Source of the DNA: Pirellulaceae bacterium
GTDB lineage: Bacteria > Planctomycetota > Planctomycetia > Pirellulales > Pirellulaceae
Direction of reading: 5' to 3'
Assembly: GCA_013002105.1 (NCBI GenBank)
Contig: JABDKS010000951.1
Span: 1-19,655, forward strand
DNA length: 19,655 nucleotides
Shown here: in pieces, positions 7,036 through 14,594 of the stretch
Numbering within the stretch: position 1 is the stretch's first letter
Layout of the letters: each line of letters opens with the position of its first letter
Program-made: the position numbers and the translations under genes
Notes under the pieces: generated by a model
Seen by the model: the letters and a program-made list of their open reading frames with translations, nothing else
Databases searched by the model: none
What the model was told of the DNA's origin: nothing

Positions 7036-9360
7036 ATGAATTCGACGTTTGATTTGATTGCTGCCTGCGCGTTTGGTCTCGAAGCGGTCGTGCGCCGCGA
7101 ATTGGCTGCGCTGGACATCGAAGCCTCGATCGGCGAATCGGGGCGAGTTCATTTTCGCGGTGATTTTGAAACGATCTGCAAAGCTAATTTGTGGCTTCGA
7201 ACAGCCGACCGCGTCCTGATACGCGTGGCCCAGTTTTCGGCACCCGATTTCGACGCACTCTTTGACACGGTGCGAGACATTCGCTGGGGCGAGATACTAC
7301 CCTCCGACGCGGCGTTTCCAGTTACCGGGCGAAGTATCAAATCGACGCTCACGAGCGTACCGGCTTGCCAACGCACCGTTAAACGGGCGATCGTCGACGC
7401 GATGAAACGCGATCATGACACGACGTTACTGACCGAGAGCGGCGCGGAACACAAAATTGATGTCGCGTTGCTGAAAGACACCGCCACGATCACCATCGAC
7501 ACGACTGGTCGGAGTCTGCATCGCCGCGGCTATCGAACCGATATCTCCGCAGCACCGTTAAAGGAAACGCTGGCTGCGGCGATGGTGATGTTGAGCTATT
7601 GGCGTCGCGACCGTCCGATGTTGGACCCGTTTTGCGGCAGCGGTACGATCCCGATCGAAGCGGCTCGAATCGGCCGCAACATGGCCCCCGGACTGATTCG
7701 TGATTTTGCTGCCGAAAGTTGGCCGATGTTTCCAGACGCCGCTTGGTCCCAAATGCGTGAAGCGGCTCGCGAAGCCGAATTACCGGCCTTGGAAGAACGC
7801 ATCATCGGCAGCGACATCAACGGCAAGGTGCTACGTGCCGCACGCGACAATGCTGTTCGCGCCGGGGTAGAAAACGACATCCATTTCCAAAGCCGCAGCG
7901 TGTCCCAAGCGAGCAGCAGGCGGCGGTTTGGTTGCCTGATCACCAACCCGCCGTACGGACGACGCCTGGGTGCCGACCGCGAACTCGATCAACTCTATCA
8001 GTCGCTGCCCGAAGTGCTACGACACCTGCCCACTTGGTCGTTCTATTTCTTGACCGCCTATCCCCGATTCGAAGCGACGATGGGTCGTCAGGCTGATCGA
8101 CGTCGCAAACTTTACAACGGTCGCATCGAATGCACCTATTACCAGTTCCATGGTCCCAAACCGCTGGTCGAAAAACCACGCGACGATATCCAAGCTGCTG
8201 ACGATACCATTTCCGACCGAGGAGAATCCGCTGCGGACGATTCGACCGATGCGGGGGCCGACCAACCTGTTCCACCTTCTGCTCTGACTGCAGACAGTAC
8301 ACCTGAGTCGATCACGAACGAAGCTGTATCCGACATACCGGCGGCAGAAAAGCCAGCGAAGGCCAAACCTTATGTGCACGCGGTCGGCGACGCTGCGTTC
8401 GGTCACTTGGGCGACAAAGCCAGTGAACAAGCCGGTTTGTTTCGCAGTCGACTGAAAAAGCTCTCGCGACATCTGCGTCGCTGGCCGACTCGACGGGGGA
8501 TCACCTGTGTTCGTTTGTACGAACGGGACATCCCAGAGATTCCCCTGGTGGTCGATCGATACGAAAACTATTTGCATATTACCGAATACGAACGCCCCCA
8601 CGATCGCGATCCAGCTCAACACGCCAATTGGCTGGAACTGATGGCTCACACGGCCAGTGAGACGTTGGAGATTCCTGAGAAAAATGTCTACTTAAAAACA
8701 CGTGCTCGTCAGCGTGGTAAAACACAACATGAAAAGATCGACCAGGCAAAACACGAAGTCACCGTTAGCGAAGGTGGATTGAAGTTCTTGATCAACCTGT
8801 CGGACTACGTTGATACCGGATTGTTTTTGGATCATCGCAACACGCGTCAGATGGTACGCGAGTTGGCGGAGGGAAAAACGTTCTTGAACTTGTTTGCCTA
8901 CACCGGTTCATTTACCGTCTACGCTGCCGCGGGTGGTGCAAAGCGAACCGTATCGGTTGATTTGTCCAAGAGCTATCTGGACTGGGCCAAACGCAACATG
9001 CAGCTCAACGGTTTTGATGGTGATCAGCACCAGTTCATCGCCGCCGATGTGGGGCAGTTCGTACGTGGTCATGCACCCGGCGAGATGTATGACCTGGTGT
9101 TGCTCGATCCGCCCACGTTCTCCAACAGCAAACGGACCGAGCAAGATTGGAATGTGCAAAGTGATTGCGTCCCGCTGATCACCGATTTGCTACCGCTGGT
9201 TCGCAAAGGCGGCGTGATTTATTTCTCCAACAATTTCCGCCGATTCAAATTTGATCCCGATTCGATCCCGGCCAGCGAGGTTCACGAGATCACCAAACAG
9301 ACGATCCCGGAGGACTTTCGAAACAAGCGGATTCACCGTTGCTGGCGAATTGTGCGCTGA
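7036..9360 (+). CDS. rlmL: Bifunctional 23S rRNA methyltransferase RlmKL (m2G2445 / m7G2069)
   Basis: The 774-residue protein is colinear with E. coli RlmKL (702 residues), including the opening MNS...A-x-GLE. The first half is RlmL, with a THUMP-type RNA-binding region (about 50-155), the SAM motif DPFCGSG at 197-203 and the catalytic NPPY at 304-307. This half makes N2-methylguanine at 23S position 2445. The second half is RlmK (about 455-774), with the SAM-binding motif NLFAYTGS at 618-625 and LLDPPTFSNSK around 689-699. This half makes 7-methylguanine at 2069. Both halves look intact. The extra length is an acidic Ala/Asp/Ser/Pro linker at about 378-450 between the two enzymes. The start is well supported by alignment with E. 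coli from residue 1. No Shine-Dalgarno sequence is visible. The gene sits next to the rpmE-prfA-prmC block, all concerned with the ribosome. The alternative symbol is rlmKL (ycbY). Confidence 0.95.
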   Translation: MNSTFDLIAACAFGLEAVVRRELAALDIEASIGESGRVHFRGDFETICKANLWLRTADRVLIRVAQFSAPDFDALFDTVRDIRWGEILPSDAAFPVTGRSIKSTLTSVPACQRTVKRAIVDAMKRDHDTTLLTESGAEHKIDVALLKDTATITIDTTGRSLHRRGYRTDISAAPLKETLAAAMVMLSYWRRDRPMLDPFCGSGTIPIEAARIGRNMAPGLIRDFAAESWPMFPDAAWSQMREAAREAELPALEERIIGSDINGKVLRAARDNAVRAGVENDIHFQSRSVSQASSRRRFGCLITNPPYGRRLGADRELDQLYQSLPEVLRHLPTWSFYFLTAYPRFEATMGRQADRRRKLYNGRIECTYYQFHGPKPLVEKPRDDIQAADDTISDRGESAADDSTDAGADQPVPPSALTADSTPESITNEAVSDIPAAEKPAKAKPYVHAVGDAAFGHLGDKASEQAGLFRSRLKKLSRHLRRWPTRRGITCVRLYERDIPEIPLVVDRYENYLHITEYERPHDRDPAQHANWLELMAHTASETLEIPEKNVYLKTRARQRGKTQHEKIDQAKHEVTVSEGGLKFLINLSDYVDTGLFLDHRNTRQMVRELAEGKTFLNLFAYTGSFTVYAAAGGAKRTVSVDLSKSYLDWAKRNMQLNGFDGDQHQFIAADVGQFVRGHAPGEMYDLVLLDPPTFSNSKRTEQDWNVQSDCVPLITDLLPLVRKGGVIYFSNNFRRFKFDPDSIPASEVHEITKQTIPEDFRNKRIHRCWRIVR

Positions 9361-9376
9361 CGTCCTGAGAAGGAAT

Positions 9377-9423
9377 GCGGCAATGCGATCTGCCGCGATC
9401 GACCGGTGGTTTTCGAAAACCAC
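9377..9423 (+). terminator. Two successive hairpins after rlmKL, possible terminator
   Basis: GCGGCA at 9377-9382 pairs with TGCCGC at 9391-9396 around an 8-base loop. Ten bases later there is a perfect 18-bp palindrome at 9406-9423 (GTGGTTTTC mirrored by GAAAACCAC), which can fold with a 7-bp stem and a TCGA loop. The pair begins 17 bases after the rlmKL stop. Neither stem is followed by a T-run, so an intrinsic terminator is doubtful. The palindrome could equally be a dimeric protein site upstream of the rpmE promoter. Confidence 0.35.
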
Positions 9424-9461
9424 GCCTTTCACGGCATTTCGCGTGTTTTGACTCTCAGCCC

Positions 9462-9491
9462 TTGTCAAAAACACCGGATTTGGCGTACGAT
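9462..9491 (+). promoter_or_regulatory. Predicted sigma-70-type promoter of rpmE
   Basis: TTGTCA at 9462-9467 and TACGAT at 9486-9491 are separated by 18 bases. They match the consensus hexamers at five and four positions respectively. The predicted transcription start is near 9498, which gives a leader of about 55 nt before the rpmE ATG. The call rests on consensus matching only. Confidence 0.45.
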
Positions 9492-9553
9492 TCGGGACTT
9501 GCGACGCTGTACCAACGCCAGTGATCGCCTCCCCAAGCCACGAGAGAATACCG

Positions 9554-9799
9554 ATGAAAGAGGGCATCCACCCTGACTATCAAGACACAACCGTCACATG
9601 CGGTTGTGGCAATTCGTTTCAGACTCGCAGCGTACGCTCCGAGTTGCGGATTGATATTTGCAACGAGTGCCATCCGTTTTACACGGGTAAATTGAAGTTT
9701 GTTGACACCGCGGGTCGAATCGACAAGTTCCAAAAGAAGTTTGCCGCGGGTACCTACGGCAGCTTGCAAAAGAAAAAGAGCAAGAAGGGCAAAAAGTAG
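9554..9799 (+). CDS. rpmE: Ribosomal protein bL31, zinc-binding type
   Basis: The 81-residue protein of the large ribosomal subunit opens MKEGIHPDY, typical of bL31. It has the zinc-binding set C16, C18, C36 and C39 (CGC followed by CNEC), marking the zinc-containing C+ form, which is used when zinc is sufficient and replaced by a C- paralogue in zinc-starved cells of some bacteria. The [20 protein letters not shown] segment is the family signature, and a Lys-rich tail (KKKSKKGKK) contacts rRNA. I chose the ATG at 9554. The frame continues upstream to an ATG at 9521, but the added 11 residues do not match the family. The Shine-Dalgarno sequence is weak. A predicted promoter precedes the gene and a strong intrinsic terminator follows 26 bases after its stop, so it is probably made mainly as a one-gene transcript, in the same direction as prfA and prmC. 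Confidence 0.96.
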   Translation: MKEGIHPDYQDTTVTCGCGNSFQTRSVRSELRIDICNECHPFYTGKLKFVDTAGRIDKFQKKFAAGTYGSLQKKKSKKGKK

Positions 9800-9825
9800 C
9801 GACGCTACGACCGAACAATTCATTC

Positions 9826-9866
9826 AGCCGCATGGTCCAGACGACGGACACCATGCGGCTTTTTTC
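9826..9866 (+). terminator. Strong intrinsic terminator after rpmE
   Basis: AGCCGCATGGT at 9826-9836 pairs perfectly over 11 bp with ACCATGCGGCT at 9850-9860, around a 13-base loop. The stem runs into TTTTTT at 9860-9865. GC-rich stem, length and T-run are all canonical for Rho-independent termination on the + strand. Its position should separate most rpmE transcription from prfA. Confidence 0.92.
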
Positions 9867-9958
9867 GTCCTGTTCAAAACAATGTCCCTGCGTCACCAGC
9901 CCTCGATGCATTTCCGTCGCTTGGCAACGGGGCACTCAGGAATCCAATATTCAGGAAA

Positions 9959-9973
9959 CGGACCGCTGGTCCG
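9959..9973 (+). promoter_or_regulatory. Hairpin just before the prfA start codon
   Basis: CGGACC at 9959-9964 pairs perfectly with GGTCCG at 9968-9973 around GCT. The stem ends 12 bases before the prfA ATG, where a Shine-Dalgarno sequence would normally lie, and none is visible. If it forms in the mRNA it could influence initiation. Chance is a fair alternative for a 6-bp stem in GC-rich DNA. Confidence 0.35.
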
Positions 9974-9985
9974 CTTGTTAATCTC

Positions 9986-11065
9986 ATGAGCTCCATCCGC
10001 GACACGCTGGAAGAAAAGCTGAATCGATTCGAGCAGCTTGAACGCGACATGTCCGACCCCGAAGTTTTGGGCGACGGGGCGCGGATGAGTGCTACCGCAC
10101 GCGAGCACGGAGGCTTGGCCAAAGTCGCTGGAAAGTACCGTGAGTTCAAGCGATTGACCGACGAGATCCGTGGGTGTCAGGAAATGGCCGAGGCGGCCGA
10201 CGATCCCGAAGAACGAGAAATGGCCGAATCTGAAATGGCCGATTTGCGGAGTCAGCGCGAAGAACTTTGGGAAGAACTGCTTTCTTTGACCGTGGGCGGC
10301 GAAGACAGTCACCGGACGCGTTGCGTAATGGAAATTCGCGCCGGCACGGGAGGTGACGAAGCCGCATTGTTCGCTCGCGATTTGTTCGAGATGTATCGGC
10401 GCTATGCGGAACAAAAAGGCTGGAAAACCGAGATCATGGATGCCAGCCCAACCGAAATGGGCGGTTTTAAAGAAGTCACGCTGACGCTCGAAGGCGAAAA
10501 CGTCTATCGCGATCTTGCCTATGAATCGGGTGGCCACCGCGTGCAGCGCGTCCCCGAAACCGAGACTCAAGGTCGCGTTCACACGTCGGCAGCCACCGTA
10601 GCCGTCATGCCCGAACCAGAAGACGTCGAAGTCGAATTGAAATCGGATGACTATCGAGTCGATAAATTCGGTGCTTCCGGGCCCGGTGGTCAGCACGTCA
10701 ACAAAACCGAATCGGCCATTCGACTGACCCACCACGAAACAGGCATCGTGGTTCAATGCCAGGACGAAAAGAGCCAGCACAAAAATTTGGCCAAGGCACT
10801 GCGCGTGCTCAAAGCACGGATCTACGAAAAGAAACGCGAAGAAGAAGACGCCAAGCAAGCCGAAGCTCGCAAGGGCTTGATCGGATCGGGTGACCGCAGC
10901 CAACGAATTCGCACTTACAATTTCCCGCAGAACCGATTGACCGATCACCGAATCAACCTGACGCTTTACAAGCTGGATCAGATCATTTCGGGGGACGTCA
11001 GTGCCGTGACTGACGCACTGATCGAATACGATCGTGATCAACTGCGCGGCGACATGGACGAATAA
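9986..11065 (+). CDS. prfA: Peptide chain release factor 1 (RF1)
   Basis: The 359-residue protein, almost the same length as E. coli RF1 (360), reads UAA and UAG and triggers peptide release. Domain 1 is the coiled N-terminal region (about 1-100). The core begins with [13 protein letters not shown]. The stop-codon recognition tripeptide PxT is P190-E191-T192 within [15 protein letters not shown], which separates RF1 from RF2 (SPF). The catalytic GGQ is at 234-236 in [19 protein letters not shown]. The ending [23 protein letters not shown] is family-typical. There is no internal frameshift of the kind used to regulate RF2. The ATG at 9986 has no obvious Shine-Dalgarno sequence and a small hairpin lies just before it. 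The gene follows the rpmE terminator and is 86 bp upstream of prmC, whose product methylates Q236, so the pair are probably cotranscribed. Confidence 0.97.
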   Translation: MSSIRDTLEEKLNRFEQLERDMSDPEVLGDGARMSATAREHGGLAKVAGKYREFKRLTDEIRGCQEMAEAADDPEEREMAESEMADLRSQREELWEELLSLTVGGEDSHRTRCVMEIRAGTGGDEAALFARDLFEMYRRYAEQKGWKTEIMDASPTEMGGFKEVTLTLEGENVYRDLAYESGGHRVQRVPETETQGRVHTSAATVAVMPEPEDVEVELKSDDYRVDKFGASGPGGQHVNKTESAIRLTHHETGIVVQCQDEKSQHKNLAKALRVLKARIYEKKREEEDAKQAEARKGLIGSGDRSQRIRTYNFPQNRLTDHRINLTLYKLDQIISGDVSAVTDALIEYDRDQLRGDMDE

Positions 11066-11151
11066 GCCAAACCTTTGATCTCCTAGATGGCAAGTCGAGT
11101 CTGACTCGCCACTCCTCCTCCCATTCGTCTCATTGCGTTGCGATAAACTAA

Positions 11152-12036
11152 ATGTCCGAAACCAAGGATGAAGCGTGGACGGTCTTGCGACTGCTGGAAT
11201 GGACCACCGATTTTTTCAAAAAACGTGGTTGCCCATCGGCTCGGCTGGACGCAGAAATCCTGTTGGCACATGCACGTCAGTGCAAACGTATCGAACTCTA
11301 TACGGCGTTTGCTGAAATTCCCAGCGACGAAGAGCGAGTTGCATTCCGTGAGCTGGTTCGACGCCGTGGCGAAGGAATGCCGGTCGCCCAACTGGTTGGT
11401 TACCGCGAATTCTATTCTTTGGAATTCCGCGTCGACGATCATGTGTTGATCCCGCGACCAGAAACCGAGCACTTGGTGGTCGAAGCACTCGACTGCGCCA
11501 AAGCGATCGGTACTGACAAAGCGATCTCAATTGCCGATGTGGGTACCGGTAGCGGAGCGATTGCGATCACGTTGGCGATTGAATTGCCCAAGTCAAAAGT
11601 CACTGCGATTGACACAAGCCCAGACGCTTTGAAAATCGCGGTCTGGAATGCGGAGAAACACAAGGTCGATGACCGGATCACGTTCATCCAAAGCGACTTG
11701 CTGTCGGCGGTTGATAAACCTGAAAAATTCGACCTCATTTGCAGTAACCCGCCCTACATCAGTGAAGCGGAATTCGAGGATCTCGCGCCGACCGTACGTG
11801 ACTTTGAACCCCGGGGAGCCTTGGTTGCCGGCCCAGATGGAACCGAAGTCATCAAGCGATTGATCGGCGAATCCTACAACCGCCTGAATTCCGGCGGCCG
11901 GTTGATCATCGAATTGAGTCCCATGATCGCCGATGCGTGTGAAGAATTAATCGGTCAGGTTTCGGAGCTGGAGGACCTGCGATTTATCAAAGATCTCGCG
12001 GGCCACAAACGCATCCTTTCCGTGGCACGAAAGTAG
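11152..12036 (+). CDS. prmC: Release factor glutamine N5-methyltransferase PrmC (HemK)
   Basis: The 294-residue protein transfers methyl from SAM to the side-chain amide of the GGQ glutamine in RF1 and RF2, which is needed for efficient termination. The N-terminal helical domain (about 1-95) contains LDAEILLAHA and recognises the release factor. The linker strand carries VLIPRPETEHLV. The SAM motif is D129-x-GTGSG (131-135) and the catalytic motif is NPPY at 199-202, which binds the substrate glutamine. The C terminus GHKRILSVARK is typical. The length compares with 277 in E. coli. The ATG at 11152 follows an 86-bp gap after prfA. There is no clear Shine-Dalgarno sequence. The neighbouring gene on the right is convergent, with only 28 bp between stop codons. 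Confidence 0.96.
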   Translation: MSETKDEAWTVLRLLEWTTDFFKKRGCPSARLDAEILLAHARQCKRIELYTAFAEIPSDEERVAFRELVRRRGEGMPVAQLVGYREFYSLEFRVDDHVLIPRPETEHLVVEALDCAKAIGTDKAISIADVGTGSGAIAITLAIELPKSKVTAIDTSPDALKIAVWNAEKHKVDDRITFIQSDLLSAVDKPEKFDLICSNPPYISEAEFEDLAPTVRDFEPRGALVAGPDGTEVIKRLIGESYNRLNSGGRLIIELSPMIADACEELIGQVSELEDLRFIKDLAGHKRILSVARK

Positions 12037-12038
12037 AA

Positions 12039-12066
12039 AGCTGACAAAAAGGACACCGATTCAGCT
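12039..12066. terminator. Weak hairpin between convergent prmC and pectate lyase genes
   Basis: AGCTGA at 12039-12044 pairs with TCAGCT at 12061-12066 around a 16-base loop that includes AAAAA. The right arm overlaps the stop codon of the minus-strand gene. It sits where a bidirectional terminator would be expected, but the stem is short, the loop long and there is no clear T-run, so this is a low-confidence call. Confidence 0.25.
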
Positions 12067-13573
12067 AATTTGCTCCAGCGGTCAAATAGTCCGCGATCGC
12101 TGTGGTGTTATCGATGAACGTTTGCGATGACACGACACCTTCATCGGGCACGACTTTCTTGCCGGCTGCATCACGCACAAACCCTTTTTCCAACCAGCCG
12201 CCGTCGCTGCGTTGGCTCGCGACTGCCTTGGCGGCCCTTTGCGCGATTTCTGACTTGGTGGCTTTCGGTTCCGAAGCATTCGGGTCGGCAACTAACGCTT
12301 GGTACTCATTTTCGATCTCTGTCAAAAACGAATCCCTGATGAAACCATAATGATCGGGCATTTCCTTGTCGTCGTAGGTCATCTGATAGTCTTTGTCAAA
12401 ATAGATTGGCCGATTCGTTTTCAGTTCGTAGTAACGCGCTAGCTTGCCGTCGTCGCGCAATGATTTTTTCATGTAAGCCACGGCACGGGGAATCGGTTCT
12501 AAGAAACGTTTGTCTTTGGTGATTCGATAAGCACGCATTAACGTCCGCATCGCATCTTGCGACTCGCCACCGGTGATCGCGGGAGGTTCGAACTTGCGAT
12601 CCCACACCGGTTGCATCTGGCGGTTGTACTGTTGAGCCCAAGCGGGCTGGGGTTCGGGCATTTGTGCGAGCAGCAGGAACTCGGCTCCGCGTCGGGCGCT
12701 ATACCAGTAGCGATCGTCATTGTAGATTTCGGCAACAAAAAACATGGTCTGGATCATGTTCATCGTGTTGCGATCATTGAGCATGTAGCAGCCTGTGAAA
12801 TCGTTTGTTGACATCCTCGTCCACGTTTCCGGATACGACGCTTTCAAAACAGGATAGTGAGACTTGTTGGGCGGCTTGACCGGAAAGCGATCGTAGTTGT
12901 GCCCCCACGCCCCGATGGGATACTGTGCCCCCATCGCCGATTCGATTGCATACATTGCCGCTTCGTGTACCTCGGCGTCCGCGAATGCGAGACTCTGATC
13001 CAGTTTGGCCAAAAAACGAATCGCCGCCGGCGTCGTATCATCGTCAATCAGGGTTTTGTTTGTGTCGAACTGTCGCTTCTTCCAAACATCCCAACCACCA
13101 GGCCATTCGTCTGGCGGAATATTTTCACGACCGCCATTGGGACCGATGCGATAAGGAATCTTGTTGCGCGTTTCCGGATCGAACTCGATCGAGTATCCCC
13201 AACCACCGCTGCGCAACTGGCCTTCGATTAGCGCCCTGCCGACATCGCGTGCCGCCTGCAAATGCACTTCATCTCCGGTTGCCGCGTAAGCGCGCAGAAA
13301 AGCCAACCCGATTGCCGGCGTACCGGGCGGCTGCACCCAGACTCGTTGACGGCCCGCAACACCTTCGCCGTGACTGAACTTGCCATCGGTGCTGGAAAAC
13401 CAAGCGTATCCACCATGCACAGCGACATTTTCTCGCAAAAACTTCGTCGCTTTTGCCAGCGCCGACCTGGCCGTCGTGGCGCTCAGGTCCGCGCGGTCTT
13501 GGGCCGACACAAATGAGATTTGGATGGCACAGACTAACAACCCGATGGCAACGATGCCGAGTGGTCGATGCAT
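12065..13573 (-). CDS. Secreted pectate lyase, polysaccharide lyase family 10
   Basis: The 502-residue secreted enzyme is predicted to cleave de-esterified homogalacturonan by beta-elimination. Residues 1-24 form a signal peptide (MHRP, a hydrophobic stretch, then VSA before Q25). The mature protein has the alpha/alpha-barrel pattern of PL10, with WFSSTDGKFSHGEGVAGRQRVWVQPPGTPAIGLAFLRAY early and GGWGYSIEF soon after. PL10 marks include Q-YNRQMQPVWDRKFEPPAITGGESQ around 315-340 and ARYYELKTNRPIYF around 379-391, with the acidic and arginine residues expected of the active site. The start at 13573 is chosen because it gives a proper signal peptide and has GGAG six bases upstream. The open frame continues to 13738, but the extra 55 residues look non-coding. 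The stop falls 28 bp from that of prmC. It diverges from the HAD phosphatase gene across 71 bp. There is no carbohydrate-binding module and no cohesin or dockerin. Confidence 0.88.
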   Translation of the reverse strand: MHRPLGIVAIGLLVCAIQISFVSAQDRADLSATTARSALAKATKFLRENVAVHGGYAWFSSTDGKFSHGEGVAGRQRVWVQPPGTPAIGLAFLRAYAATGDEVHLQAARDVGRALIEGQLRSGGWGYSIEFDPETRNKIPYRIGPNGGRENIPPDEWPGGWDVWKKRQFDTNKTLIDDDTTPAAIRFLAKLDQSLAFADAEVHEAAMYAIESAMGAQYPIGAWGHNYDRFPVKPPNKSHYPVLKASYPETWTRMSTNDFTGCYMLNDRNTMNMIQTMFFVAEIYNDDRYWYSARRGAEFLLLAQMPEPQPAWAQQYNRQMQPVWDRKFEPPAITGGESQDAMRTLMRAYRITKDKRFLEPIPRAVAYMKKSLRDDGKLARYYELKTNRPIYFDKDYQMTYDDKEMPDHYGFIRDSFLTEIENEYQALVADPNASEPKATKSEIAQRAAKAVASQRSDGGWLEKGFVRDAAGKKVVPDEGVVSSQTFIDNTTAIADYLTAGAN

Positions 13574-13644
13574 AATGGGCTCCGATTGAAAGGACTCACG
13601 TGCAAGCGTTACGTTGTCGCAACACAATACTCTAACTTCCGACG

Positions 13645-14220
13645 GTGATCGCTGTGGATTTGAGCGAAAAGTATGACGGGCTGATCTTTGACTGCGACGG
13701 AACATTGACAGATTCGATGCCGCTGCATTACATCGCATGGCGTGAAACGATGGCCGCTTATGGGATCGATTTTACCGAAGAGCGTTTCTACGCGATGGGT
13801 GGAATGCCGACCGACCGAATCGTCGCTGTGTTGGCCGCCGAACAATCGATGGAATTGAACGCCAGGGAGGTTGCCGACGAAAAGGAGTCGGCGTTCATCG
13901 CCAGCATCGCCAAGCTGTTACCTCGAATCGATGTCTGCGACATTGCACGTGCGCATCATGGCAGGATTCCGCTGGCGGTTGCGTCCGGCAGCGCGCGGAA
14001 TAGCGTCATCCAACAGTTGGACCATCTCCGTCTGACCGATCTGTTTGATTCGATCGTTGCCTCCGAGGATACCACCCGTCATAAGCCCGAGCCTGACGTC
14101 TTTTTGGAAGCGGCCAGGCGACTGGGCGTCGAGCCTGTCAAATGTCTCGTTTACGAAGACTCACCGTTGGGAATCGACGCCGCAATCGCCGCAGGCATGG
14201 ACTATGTCGACGTTCGTTAG
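13645..14220 (+). CDS. HAD-family phosphatase, YqaB / beta-phosphoglucomutase-like
   Basis: The 191-residue HAD hydrolase is nearly colinear with E. coli YqaB (188 residues, fructose-1-phosphate phosphatase), including the AGMDxVDVR ending. Motif I is D16-C-D18-G-T, with D16 the nucleophile and D18 the acid/base. Motif II is the serine in VASGS (S114), motif III is K147 in HKPEPD, and motif IV is E171-D172 in YEDSPLGIDAA. The helical cap (about 30-95) has the W-R-x-x-M pattern of the phosphoglucomutase/phosphatase subgroup. The substrate is probably a small sugar phosphate, but phosphatase and beta-phosphoglucomutase activities cannot be told apart by eye. The start is a GTG at 13645 with no clear Shine-Dalgarno sequence. 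A second GTG at 13654 is possible. It is divergent from the pectate lyase, so a shared control region in the 71-bp gap is possible. Confidence 0.88.
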   Translation: MIAVDLSEKYDGLIFDCDGTLTDSMPLHYIAWRETMAAYGIDFTEERFYAMGGMPTDRIVAVLAAEQSMELNAREVADEKESAFIASIAKLLPRIDVCDIARAHHGRIPLAVASGSARNSVIQQLDHLRLTDLFDSIVASEDTTRHKPEPDVFLEAARRLGVEPVKCLVYEDSPLGIDAAIAAGMDYVDVR

Positions 14221-14594
14221 CACACGACAGCCACTATCCCGGTCAAGAATCATCACGAAGATCCGATGGTAGGACACCACTCTCGGTCGGGGGGATTTCC
14301 GCACCGATGCCATATTCTGGCCCTAAAAATCGTAATGATGACGTTGTCATGCGGGTAAAAGGCTGCAATTTCGCTACTTGAGATTGGTCGACGGTGGGCC
14401 TCGGTCTAACATCAAAGGACTACAAAGTTCGACGGTTGATCGATTTGACGGGCTCGAACGCCCAGCCCGCGTCGGCTTGAGCAAGGACTTCGCACCAATA
14501 CCCAACGCAAGTCGCTCGTCATTCCCAATGGAACTCGAGCAACCCCAGGTTTTTACCACCGGATTTTGACTCGAAGCCGATTAACGCACTGTTG
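14221..14594. other. Intergenic region without recognisable genes
   Basis: These 374 bp separate the HAD phosphatase and glycosyltransferase genes. Short open frames exist but have no recognisable protein features and overlap one another. A TTGACT at 14566-14571 could be a -35 box, but no -10 box lies at the right distance. I see no terminator with a T-run, no repeat and no RNA gene. Confidence 0.5.

Noticed and set aside
8017..8649. A 210-codon minus-strand open frame over the RlmKL linker
   Set aside because: Antisense to rlmKL, where the low-complexity linker lacks stop codons on the other strand. No domain is visible.
9893..11041. A 382-codon open frame on the minus strand opposite prfA
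   Set aside because: It lies entirely antisense to a certain prfA gene. Its product has no recognisable family and follows from the codon bias of the + strand. Phe/His-rich composition is typical of such shadows.
11090..11125. Hairpin CGAGT-CTG-ACTCG between prfA and prmC as a terminator
   Set aside because: A 5-bp stem with a 3-base loop and no T-run is too weak to call a terminator, and the two genes are expected to be coexpressed.
13574..13738. N-terminal extension of the pectate lyase to an upstream ATG at 13738
   Set aside because: The 55 added residues are Arg/Ser-rich with no similarity, would bury the signal peptide, and overlap the start of the divergent HAD gene. The ATG at 13573 has a good ribosome binding site.
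14221..14591. Short open frames between the HAD and glycosyltransferase genes
   Set aside because: They overlap on both strands, have no ribosome binding sites and no recognisable features.
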